Positions 1 to 6,920 of a stretch of 30,084 nucleotides of DNA are shown piece after piece. The notes under the pieces were generated by a model that worked only from the letters and a program-made list of their open reading frames with translations, did not search any database and was not told the origin of the DNA. The translations under genes and the position numbers were made by a program. Within the stretch, counting starts at the first letter, position 1, and every line of letters starts with the position of its first letter. Source of the DNA: a virus; IMG/VR virus record IMGVR_UViG_3300035633_000426, positions 1-30,084 of that record; one strand, written 5' to 3'.

Positions 1-67
1 GTAGTATGGGCCATATGTTTATAGCCAAGCCCAGGTAGTACCTAAACTGGACAGTCTGTTACTTTTA
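1..67. repeat. Left arm of 67-bp inverted repeat at window start
   Basis: Bases 1-67 are the reverse complement of 188-254 with a single mismatch (T at 43, where C would pair with G at 212). The arms enclose 120 bases holding the 3' core of a group I intron. The right arm covers the last 16 bases of that intron, a 24-nt capsid exon and the first 27 bases of the next intron, so the repeat ignores the intron and exon borders. That, and its place at the very start, suggests a fold-back assembly or amplification artefact, although a real hairpin cannot be excluded. Confidence 0.9.
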
Positions 68-203
68 AGACTCCTCAGAGACTACACGCCAAACATTCTT
101 ACTGAATGAAGATATAGTCCGAGCTGCATGGAAACGTGCAGAGGTTGCTTCGCAGCAACCCGCCTAAAGAAAAGACGTTTTAGGTCATAAAAGTAACAGA
201 CTG
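68..203 (+). ncRNA. Group I intron A (3' part only), in capsid gene
   Basis: This is the 3' portion of a self-splicing group I intron. The conserved R element (CCTCAGAGACTACACGCC, 73-90) and S element (GATATAGTCCGAGC, 111-124) can pair as P7, with a small P8 hairpin between them. A P9 hairpin and a GGTTGCTTCGCAGCAACC hairpin follow. The 3' end is placed after TAACAGACTG at 203, by analogy with the other introns here and because the frame then continues. P, Q and the 5' splice site are missing, because bases 1-67 are an inverted copy of downstream sequence. Its 3' domain groups with introns E and F in the tail gene rather than with its neighbours B and C. Confidence 0.75.
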
Positions 204-254
204 TCCAGTTTGGGTACTACCTGGGCTTGGCTATAAACATATGGCCCATACTAC
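188..254. repeat. Right arm of 67-bp inverted repeat
   Basis: This is the reverse complement of bases 1-67. The arm spans the 3' end of intron A (188-203), the capsid micro-exon (204-227) and the 5' end of intron B (228-254). If the repeat were transcribed as drawn, its RNA would bury the splice sites on both sides of the 24-nt exon. Confidence 0.9.
204..227 (+). CDS. Major capsid protein, 24-nt micro-exon
   Basis: This exon of eight codons' length lies between introns A and B. It begins with the last two bases of a codon and encodes QFGYYLG plus the first base of the next codon (Tyr after splicing). The 5' splice site of intron B is set by pairing GGGCU (223-227) with the guide GGCCC (243-247), which leaves the expected U-G pair at the cleavage site. 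Joining 204-227, 959-998 and 1253-2042 gives one open frame that reads QFGYYLG-YMAQNFIEGIG and on into the capsid body. The N-terminal coding part upstream lies outside the window. Confidence 0.75.
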
Positions 255-958
255 AGAGACGTAGTATTGAAAATTTGACTATAACGCTGGGAACTCCCGC
301 TAAGTGGTCATTACTACTAAGGTGAAAATATGACTAATATGGGACAATCAGGTGGCAAGACTTTATTTGACTTAGGATGGTTGATCGGAGCCATTGACAG
401 TGATGGAAGTTATGTGTTGTCTAAACAACATCATCATAAAAATAAGACGTTATATCTTTTTCCATCAATAGAAATAACCAATGACAGTGAAGGATTTATA
501 TTAAACTGCGATAGAGTCATTAAAGAGTGGTTTAAAGTAGGCGCTTATATAAGTCCTAAACCCCGTAAAAACGGAAAGCTTGAATACAAAATTTCGTTGG
601 GGGGAATGAAGAGGCTTCATAAAGCACTTCCTGTTTTAGCGGCTAATGAGGTTGCAAAGAAAAAGCAGGCTAAACTATTGTTAGAGTATGTCAATAACAG
701 AATGACTGTCAATAGAGGAACTCCGGTAACCGATAGGGACATTGAAATAGCAATTTCTTTACGAAGTTTGAATGGCAGTAAAGACGTTATAACTATGGAT
801 ATTCCTAAGAGATTAAAATAAAGTAAGCCCCAACGACTATACGTCAAACGCCGATAAGGCGATGATATAGTCTGAACTCACTGGAGACAGTGAGAGGGAA
901 CGCCGAAGAGCTTCCCCGCCTAACGGGTAAAGCCGAGGTCATTACAAGTAACAGGATG
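228..958 (+). ncRNA. Group I intron B, with LAGLIDADG ORF
   Basis: This 731-nt group I intron lies in the capsid gene. P1 pairs exon GGGCU with GGCCC. P10 pairs the 3' exon ATATG with CATAT, just 5' of the guide, which fixes both splice sites. A P2 hairpin follows (ATACTAC/GTAGTAT, 248-267). The P element is near 281-305, a modified Q element at 343-356, R at 827-844 and S at 861-877. The endonuclease ORF (330-821) starts before Q and fills the region between Q and R, that is the P6 loop. The 3' domain is almost identical to those of introns C and D. Confidence 0.88.
330..821 (+). CDS. Intron-encoded LAGLIDADG homing endonuclease (intron B)
   Basis: This is a 163-residue protein with a single LAGLIDADG motif, WLIGAIDSDGSY at residues 17-28, whose acidic residues would bind the catalytic metal. 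One-motif members of this family act as homodimers that cut an intronless allele of the target gene and so drive intron homing. The start ATG has a fair ribosome binding site (AAGGTG, seven bases upstream). The first dozen codons overlap the Q element of the ribozyme core, so translation and RNA folding share sequence. The ORF ends six bases before the R element. The frame is intact and nothing suggests decay. The cleavage site is presumably the B insertion site in the capsid gene; that is inference. Confidence 0.85.
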   Translation: MTNMGQSGGKTLFDLGWLIGAIDSDGSYVLSKQHHHKNKTLYLFPSIEITNDSEGFILNCDRVIKEWFKVGAYISPKPRKNGKLEYKISLGGMKRLHKALPVLAANEVAKKKQAKLLLEYVNNRMTVNRGTPVTDRDIEIAISLRSLNGSKDVITMDIPKRLK

Positions 959-998
959 ATATGGCCCAGAACTTTATCGAAGGTATAGGAGAAGAGGT
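959..998 (+). CDS. Major capsid protein, 40-nt micro-exon
   Basis: This exon lies between introns B and C. It starts with the last two bases of a Tyr codon and encodes MAQNFIEGIGEE plus the first two bases of a Val codon. It follows the 3' end of intron B (TAACAGGATG). It ends in AAGAGGU, which pairs with GCCUCUU of intron C with U-G at the cut. The frame continues into YVPTFAINAS at 1253. The ATG at 961 looks like a start codon but is internal: both junctions keep the frame open. Confidence 0.8.
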
Positions 999-1252
999 TA
1001 GCTAAAATAAATAGGCCTCTTAATCTTGCTATATGCTGGAAAGCCCTTAGAGCTTTGTTTACTGACATGGTAAAAATAACAAAGATTGGGTAATCAGCAG
1101 GAAACTTTTTTAAGACTCCTCAACGACTATACGCCAGACTCCCTGCATTGGGATGATGATATAGTCTGAACTCACAGGAAACTGTGAGAGGGAATGCCGA
1201 AGAGCTTCCCCGCCTAACGGGTAAAGCCGAGGTCATTACAAGTAACAGAATG
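999..1252 (+). ncRNA. Group I intron C, no ORF
   Basis: This is a compact 254-nt group I intron. P1 pairs exon AAGAGGU (992-998) with GCCUCUU (1015-1021). P10 pairs the 3' exon CUAU (1253-1256) with AUAG (1011-1014), directly 5' of the guide. The P element ATATGCTGGAAAGCCC starts at 1031, Q (GGTAATCAGCAGGAAAC) at about 1089-1105, R (CCTCAACGACTATACGCC) at 1118-1135 and S (GATGATATAGTCTGAAC) at 1155-1171. It carries no reading frame of note. Its 3' domain nearly duplicates that of intron B and of intron D in the tail gene. Confidence 0.9.
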
Positions 1253-2042
1253 CTATGTTCCTACCTTCGCTATTAACGCTTCTGCAGATTGGAAAGTGAC
1301 GTACGCTAGAGATTCGAGGATTGACATTGCTCAAAGAGCTGCTGCTAGAGTTGCAAAGGACATTGCCAATTATGAGGAAGAATGCGGTTGGAAGATCATC
1401 ATGCCGGCCGCGACGTCTGCTTTTTCTGGAAAGGGACTGTTGGGTTCACGTCCAGCTCCTATTTATGAGATTGATCCGGCGTCAACTGGTGCTGGTTACC
1501 TTTCTAAGGAACTTATAAATAAGATGTTGGTAGGTTTCAAGAGAATTGGCAGGACTTTGACAGATCTTTACATAGCTCCTGAAGACGCTGCAGACATTAG
1601 AGAGTGGACTGACACGGACATTGATCCTGTGACCAGGAGAGAGATTTTTCAGGCTTCTGGAATGGGTTCCATTTGGAACGTGCAGCTTCATGAGGTGCAA
1701 CATTTGGGAGCAACCGGCATGTACAACATCAATGCCAGCACCGCTGCTTTTGGCAAGTTCATAGCCGACGCAGGCGAAGTTTACAACAACTACACTCTTG
1801 ACAATCCTAACGTAACGTCCGCTGACGGAACAGTCAGTTCGTTGGGGGAAACTCAGATACTTGGTTTTGACATGAGCGTAAATGATTCTCTTGTAATGCC
1901 CATCAGAAAAGAATATGAAGCTATTGATGATCCAGCATTGCTTCGTCAACAAAAACAAGGCTTCTTTGGATGGGCAGAAATAGGATTTGCGTGCCTTGAC
2001 TCAAGAATGCTCGGGATGGGCGTTATTGATAGAAGCTTATAA
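1253..2042 (+). CDS. Major capsid protein, main 3' exon
   Basis: This is the large terminal exon (about 263 codons) of the major capsid protein, which builds the head shell. Upstream exons at 204-227 and 959-998 join in frame. Recognisable stretches are LTDLYIAPEDAADIREW, IDPVTRREIF and FGWAEIGFACLDSRMLGMGV, a pattern seen in HK97-fold phage capsid proteins. The reading frame extends back to 1253 with no start codon, so the GTG at 1296 is not the true start. The visible spliced length is about 283 residues, and the N-terminal part is missing. It is followed by a perfect stem-loop and then a homing endonuclease. Family assignment is by recognition of conserved segments, without a search. Confidence 0.8.
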
Positions 2043-2052
2043 TTTAATCAAT

Positions 2053-2093
2053 AATATTCTGTGCCCTAGCAAGCGTTATGGGCACAGAATATT
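2053..2093 (+). terminator. Perfect 14-bp stem-loop after capsid gene
   Basis: AATATTCTGTGCCC (2053-2066) and its exact reverse complement (2080-2093) enclose a 13-base loop. The position, 11 bases after the capsid stop, fits a transcription terminator or an mRNA 3'-end stabiliser. A run of A rather than T follows on the + strand, so it is not a textbook intrinsic terminator. Protection of an abundant capsid mRNA is an equally good reading. Confidence 0.6.
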
Positions 2094-2107
2094 AAAAAAG
2101 GACAACC

Positions 2108-3496
2108 GTGCTTAAAAAGAAAAGGTGTGAGAGGTGCAACTTGGTTTTCATCCCCACGTCTGGAAATCAAAAACGCTGCTCAACCTGTGGGGATTTGCTT
2201 GCAAAGGAACGTGAGAGGAATCGCAGCAGAGCAAGAAACAACTTTAGAAAACGAGTTAGAGAGTGTTTGGTTTGCGGGAGAGAGTTCAGCACTTATTACA
2301 AAAACAAAACGCATTGCGGATCTGAAGAATGTGAAAAAGAGAGAAGAAAGCTGAATTCTGAGAACGCAGAAAGAAAAAGATCTTTAACGAGGAAAAAGGA
2401 CAGGGCTAGGAAAAGAATTTTTAACAGGGCCAATAAAATAAAGGAAATGAAAAAGCACGTTGAAAGGTTTGGTTACAAAACGCTTTCCGCCAAGGAGTTT
2501 AAAAATTGCCACAACGGTCGCGTTCTCTTGGAGTGCCCAAAAGGTCATGAGTACTGTGTCACTTATCATGGGTTCAAAGACAACGGAAACAGGTGTTTGA
2601 GATGTTTCCTTGGCAACGATTTCGTTTCGCGGCCCGAACGAAAAATGCGAGATTTCATAGAAAGGGACTTGCGAAACGTGAACGTGATTTACAACGATCG
2701 TTCAATCATAGCTCCAAAAGAATTGGACGTTTATTTTCATGATTTAAAGGTGGCGGTGGAAGTGTGCGGTTTGTATTGGCACGGGGAAGCTTCATCGGGT
2801 AAAAACAAATTTTACCATTATGACAAAATGAAAGAATGCGCGGACAAGGGAGTTCGTTTGATCACGGTTTTTGAGGATGAAGCGTGTGACAAATTTGACA
2901 TAGTGGTTTCTATAATAAAACGCGCTTTGGGTTTGAGTGACAACGAGGCGTTGGCTGGAAATTGTTTCATCAAAACTCTTGATTCAAAGACCGCCAACGA
3001 TTTTTTCAATGAAAATCACGTGAGAGGAGGATCTGATTTCGTGGTTGTTTGGGGTTTGTTTAGCGACGATGAGTTGGTGGCCGCCTTGGGTTTGTCAAAC
3101 CCTGTGAAAAAGCGTTCCAATTTGAACAATGAATTGGAGTTGAAGAGATTTTGCGAAAAGAAAAATTTTACCGTGGTTGGAGGGGCTAGAAAGTTGTTTG
3201 AGGTGGCGAAAGAGCATTGCAAAAATCATGGGATCGGTTGCGTTAAATCTTATTGTGACATGAGATACGACAACTTTTTCTCCACTGATTGTGATTTGTT
3301 GGGTTTTAAACCTGTTGGTTTTACCAAATGCGCTCCTCATTATTTTAAGAACGGAAAAAGAATTAAGAATTTTTTTTTGAATGAGAATAAAGAAGAGAGA
3401 GAATTGAATGAAATTGAGTTTGAATCGCTGGTCGGACAAGGGTATGATCGGGTGTGGGACGCCGGTCATAGAACTTATTTATATAACTTTATATAG
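2108..3496 (+). CDS. Free-standing homing endonuclease, Vsr-like (EDxHD type), zinc-finger N-terminus
   Basis: This 462-residue protein has three cysteine clusters at its N-terminus: C7/C10/C24/C27, C53/C56/C70/C75 and a CPxGHE-type finger at C143/H147/C163/C166. A very basic stretch lies around residues 78-118. The nuclease part at about 175-275 shows ELDVYF (205-210), E218-x-x-GLYWH225 and VFEDE (254-258), the pattern of Vsr-fold phage homing endonucleases such as I-Bth0305I. A conserved C-terminal domain follows (NENHVRGG, ELKRFCEKK, VVGGARKLF). It starts with GTG after AAAAGGACAACC. It shares its whole second half with the protein at 19752. It sits directly behind the intron-rich capsid gene, so a DNA target in that gene is likely but unproven. 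Confidence 0.82.
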   Translation: MLKKKRCERCNLVFIPTSGNQKRCSTCGDLLAKERERNRSRARNNFRKRVRECLVCGREFSTYYKNKTHCGSEECEKERRKLNSENAERKRSLTRKKDRARKRIFNRANKIKEMKKHVERFGYKTLSAKEFKNCHNGRVLLECPKGHEYCVTYHGFKDNGNRCLRCFLGNDFVSRPERKMRDFIERDLRNVNVIYNDRSIIAPKELDVYFHDLKVAVEVCGLYWHGEASSGKNKFYHYDKMKECADKGVRLITVFEDEACDKFDIVVSIIKRALGLSDNEALAGNCFIKTLDSKTANDFFNENHVRGGSDFVVVWGLFSDDELVAALGLSNPVKKRSNLNNELELKRFCEKKNFTVVGGARKLFEVAKEHCKNHGIGCVKSYCDMRYDNFFSTDCDLLGFKPVGFTKCAPHYFKNGKRIKNFFLNENKEERELNEIEFESLVGQGYDRVWDAGHRTYLYNFI

Positions 3497-3515
3497 GACA
3501 AGGAGGATTTGAAAA

Positions 3516-4004
3516 ATGAAAGGATACGTTCAAAACGTTTCTAAAACTTGGGCTCACGCAATGAAAAGAAACGTGGCTCCTTTAGGCAAAATTTCTTTGG
3601 AGGAGTTGTACGTTCAATATGGAGAAAAACACGACTTAGCCAGGGGCAAACAGTTTGTCAACTGGTTGAAATCGGTTAAGTTGCAGAACAGAAATAATTG
3701 GAAGATAGAGCTGAAAGACGAGGAACCAAAACCTAAGGTTGAAAAATCAAAAGAAGAGGAACCGGCGCCGCCCAAGACTCAGACTGAAATAGACAACAGC
3801 CCGTCTCCGGTTCCAACGAAAGAACTTTCAGTTGAAGACGTGGTTGGTCTGTCAGTTAGAAAAGCGAGAGAAATCGTTCCCAAGATAAACGATGAGAAGT
3901 TGTTGAAATATTCTTTGCAAGAAGCCCGTCCGCGTCCTGGCAAGGACAGCCTTTGTCAAATTTTAAGAAAAAGACTTCTTGATTTACAGACTTTTAGAAG
4001 TTAA
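3516..4004 (+). CDS. Small structural-region protein of unknown function
   Basis: This 162-residue protein has a strong ribosome binding site (AAGGAGGA). The N-terminal 70 residues look like a small folded domain (KISLEELYVQYGEKHDL, FVNWLKSVKL). A charged, proline-rich linker at about 72-105 (EEPKPKVEKSKEEEPAPP) follows, then a short C-terminal helical domain (SVEDVVGLSVRKAREIVPKI). I do not recognise the family. Its place between capsid and fibre genes suggests a virion or head-assembly accessory role, which is inference from position. Confidence 0.7.
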   Translation: MKGYVQNVSKTWAHAMKRNVAPLGKISLEELYVQYGEKHDLARGKQFVNWLKSVKLQNRNNWKIELKDEEPKPKVEKSKEEEPAPPKTQTEIDNSPSPVPTKELSVEDVVGLSVRKAREIVPKINDEKLLKYSLQEARPRPGKDSLCQILRKRLLDLQTFRS

Positions 4005-4039
4005 CGTTCTATACTTGGTCCAGGAGGTAATTCAATAAA

Positions 4040-4288
4040 ATGCCAGAAACATATGACAGAAACTTAATGTTGGCGAGGTTTTACGCCACCACTGCTCACA
4101 TAGGAAAAAAGGGGTTCAATCCTGAGGTGGTTTTGTATTACAACTCCGATGAAGATTTGATTCAGATAGATGAAACTTTCGGTGGGAAAACTTTTAGACA
4201 GACGGTTTCTGGTACGAAGTCGGGGGGAGGAGTTATAGATCAAACTATCGATTACTCTGTTCATTATTCTTCTTGGTCCGAGGTATAA
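4040..4288 (+). CDS. Small protein of unknown function
   Basis: This 82-residue protein is preceded by CCAGGAGGT, about ten bases before the ATG. It is mostly predicted beta strand (VVLYYNSDEDLIQIDETF, TIDYSVHYSSW), with no signal peptide or membrane segment. It lies 27 bases before the first fibre gene and is probably co-transcribed with it. A small virion or fibre-attachment protein is possible; nothing in the sequence proves it. Confidence 0.7.
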   Translation: MPETYDRNLMLARFYATTAHIGKKGFNPEVVLYYNSDEDLIQIDETFGGKTFRQTVSGTKSGGGVIDQTIDYSVHYSSWSEV

Positions 4289-4315
4289 AAATACATAGAA
4301 TAAGGGAGGAGTAAC

Positions 4316-6889
4316 ATGCCTTCGTTTGATTATAATCCGTTTACCAGAAAACTGGACATGGTCGGAGCCGCGACGTCGTCTGGAGTGAACGATCACCCAA
4401 GAAAACACCACATAGACGGGGTCGTCGATCATTACGGGGTTGCTGGGGCGACAGAAGACAACTTTGTTTCGTTTGATTCAAACGGCCTTCCAAAAGATTC
4501 TGGGTATTCACACTCAGACCTTTCTTCTTATTGGGACAGAACCGGCACGACCCTAACTCCAAAAAACGCCAATGACAACATAGATTACGGAGCCGGAACC
4601 ATTTCTGGAACCGGTGACATTTATTGTGATGAGTTGTTCACTTCTGGCGGAAGCGCGCACGTCGGAGATTCCGTCATAGCCAGCAGTTCCAGGGGACAAG
4701 TCATTGTGAACAGGATGACTTGCAGACAGGACGACTACACCCTAAGATCCAATTTTGGAAATTCTTGGACTGCCAGAGACAGCTCCAGGTTCTGGAACGG
4801 GGTGGCCATGACGTCTGACGGAGTCACTCAAGTGGCTTGCGTTAGCAATTCCGTGTTGTACAAATCGACCGACTCTGGAAAGACTTGGTCGACTCTCACG
4901 GTTGCGGCGTTGCAGTGGTACTCTTTGGCGATGTCGGCTGACGGCAGGGTCATTGCTGGGACTGTGGTGGGCGGTCAAACGCAAGTGTCCGTGGATCATG
5001 GAGAGACTTTCGTTGGTTACGGTCCAGTCCTTGGGGTTCCTTACGGGATGGCAATGTCTTCAAGCGGTAGAAGAATGGCTGTTTTCAATGGTTTGGGGCA
5101 CATTTACGTTTCCAATGACTTCGGGCAAACTTGGAACCACACAGGTCCGTCTGAGGCTTGGTATGGAATTTGGATGTCAGCTTCCGGGGATTACGTCACC
5201 GCTGGCGCCTTCGGAGGTAAATTGTACGTTTCAAGCGACGGAGGACAATCTTGGTCAGCAAAAGACTCCGACAGAAACTGGAAACCGGTTGGCATGTCAG
5301 ACGACGGTTCCATTCAAGCTGCGGCGGTGTGGGGAGGCAACATATACGTTTCCACTGATTATGGCGAGAATTGGTCAGCGAAAGGCGAAAGTCGTCAGTG
5401 GAACGATTTGAAGTTGTCTTACGACGGAAAAATTCAAATCGCTTGCGCGGCCACTGGTGAAGTCAGCGTGTCAGAGGATTATGGAGACAATTGGTCTGAC
5501 GTGACGGCTCCAGGAGAAGTCCTTTCGTTTTTGGCAACCACTCCCACTTTTTCCAAAATAACCGGAACTTCTTGGAACAAGCAAATTTACACGTCATATT
5601 CAGACGTTGACGTTGAAAACGACGTGAATTTTGAAGGCAGCGTCGTCATAACCAACAATTTGACAATAGACAGCAACTCCGTAGATGAGTTTTCCACTGA
5701 CGGAGCTTTTACAGACAATTCCGATTCCGCCATACCAACAGAAAAGGCTGTCAAGACTTACGTTGACACAACTGTCAGCGGAGCTGCAGGAGCTTCGGCA
5801 CACGCAGATCTCACCGGTCTTGACGCTGACGATCACACTCAGTACTTCATAACAACTGGAGCAAGGCCGGCGGAATACGTCAATATAGCGGGCAACGTGG
5901 ATGACTCTCCAATTACAAAAGAAGGTTTGCAACTGCGCGTTTCTGCGGCCAATTTAACTGACAACTTCACTCCCGGTCTTAGAGACAAAGGATCTGCCAC
6001 TTCGTTCGGGATTCCCACCATGATTGGTGACAATTCCATTACAATAACTGACGCTTGCACGGTTTACATTGATGGATCACCAACCGCTGGAGCCAACATG
6101 TCGATCACCAATCCTTGGGCTTTTTACGTGAACGCGGGAGATTCATATTTTGGCGGGGCGCTGTCAGTGAATGGGGATTTGGATTTAAATGACAACAACG
6201 TTGAAGACGTAAACGGAATGTTCACGAAGTACAACGCTGTGTTGGTCAGCAACGACACTGGATCCACTCTTGAGAGAGGGACTCCTGTTTACGTCAACGG
6301 TCTTGTTGGAACCGTTCCATCAGTGGCCGCTTGCGACAACACGGATTGTGACAAGATGCCGTGCATTGGCTTGGTGAGAGCTAACATAGCAAACGGCGAC
6401 GACGGATACGTGGTGCGCTTTGGAAGATTGTTTATGGACACTTCTTCGTTTTCTGGATCTCCTTTGGGAAGCAGAGTTTATGTGACCAGCAGTGGCACTT
6501 TGACCACGGTGGAGCCCACTTTTGGGAGCGTTCAGCGCATTGGGATGTTTACAAAATTAGGATCTGGTACCACCGGAAGGGTGTTCATAAGTTCAAGAGG
6601 AAGGGAAAGCATATTTTCCGCTGAAGCGGAGCACCCAATTCTGAGAATGGGTCTTGATGACGGTCACAGAAAAATATCTTTCTGTGATTATTACAACAAT
6701 GAAGTCGCTTCCATAGACGATGAAGGAAATTTAACCATATCTGGCTCAATGAGTGGTTTATACGTTGACTATGAACCAACTCCGACTTCTTCTGGAGTTC
6801 AAGGTCAGAAGTATTTTGGCTCTGGGTATTTGTATGAGTGCGTAGACACCAACACGTGGGTAAGGCACGCGGTGGCCACTTCTTGGTAA
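4316..6889 (+). CDS. Virion fibre/adhesin with Asp-box beta-propeller
   Basis: This is an 857-residue protein. A fibre-like N-terminus contains WDRTGTTLTP and ISGTGDIYCDELFTSGG. Residues about 140-415 then form a repeat array with six Asp boxes (STDSGKTW, SVDHGETF, SNDFGQTW, SSDGGQSW, STDYGENW, SEDYGDNW) spaced near 40 residues, the signature of sialidase or sortilin-type beta-propellers. It continues with fibre motifs (AIPTEKAVKTYVD, HADLTGLDADDHTQY), a beta-rich domain starting ERGTPVYVNG and a C-terminal module (ILRMGLDDGHRK onward). Asp boxes are structural turns and do not show catalysis. The ribosome binding site GGGAGGAG precedes the ATG. It probably binds a surface glycan or mucin; whether it sits on head or tail is open. 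Confidence 0.75.
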   Translation: MPSFDYNPFTRKLDMVGAATSSGVNDHPRKHHIDGVVDHYGVAGATEDNFVSFDSNGLPKDSGYSHSDLSSYWDRTGTTLTPKNANDNIDYGAGTISGTGDIYCDELFTSGGSAHVGDSVIASSSRGQVIVNRMTCRQDDYTLRSNFGNSWTARDSSRFWNGVAMTSDGVTQVACVSNSVLYKSTDSGKTWSTLTVAALQWYSLAMSADGRVIAGTVVGGQTQVSVDHGETFVGYGPVLGVPYGMAMSSSGRRMAVFNGLGHIYVSNDFGQTWNHTGPSEAWYGIWMSASGDYVTAGAFGGKLYVSSDGGQSWSAKDSDRNWKPVGMSDDGSIQAAAVWGGNIYVSTDYGENWSAKGESRQWNDLKLSYDGKIQIACAATGEVSVSEDYGDNWSDVTAPGEVLSFLATTPTFSKITGTSWNKQIYTSYSDVDVENDVNFEGSVVITNNLTIDSNSVDEFSTDGAFTDNSDSAIPTEKAVKTYVDTTVSGAAGASAHADLTGLDADDHTQYFITTGARPAEYVNIAGNVDDSPITKEGLQLRVSAANLTDNFTPGLRDKGSATSFGIPTMIGDNSITITDACTVYIDGSPTAGANMSITNPWAFYVNAGDSYFGGALSVNGDLDLNDNNVEDVNGMFTKYNAVLVSNDTGSTLERGTPVYVNGLVGTVPSVAACDNTDCDKMPCIGLVRANIANGDDGYVVRFGRLFMDTSSFSGSPLGSRVYVTSSGTLTTVEPTFGSVQRIGMFTKLGSGTTGRVFISSRGRESIFSAEAEHPILRMGLDDGHRKISFCDYYNNEVASIDDEGNLTISGSMSGLYVDYEPTPTSSGVQGQKYFGSGYLYECVDTNTWVRHAVATSW

Positions 6890-6920
6890 TTAAAAAACAC
6901 AATTAAGGCAGGTAATTAAA

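Noticed and set aside
1482-1958. A 158-codon open frame on the minus strand in the capsid exon
   Set aside because: It is a shadow of the capsid coding sequence, with no initiation signals or motif.
1296-2042. Capsid gene starting at GTG 1296 as a free-standing 248-residue protein
   Set aside because: The frame is open upstream to the intron C 3' end at 1253, there is no ribosome binding site at 1296, and joining to the micro-exons restores a continuous protein.
4902-5411. A 169-codon frame overlapping the propeller fibre gene
   Set aside because: It is a shifted-frame reading of the Asp-box repeats; the repeated amino-acid pattern is coherent only in the 4316 frame.
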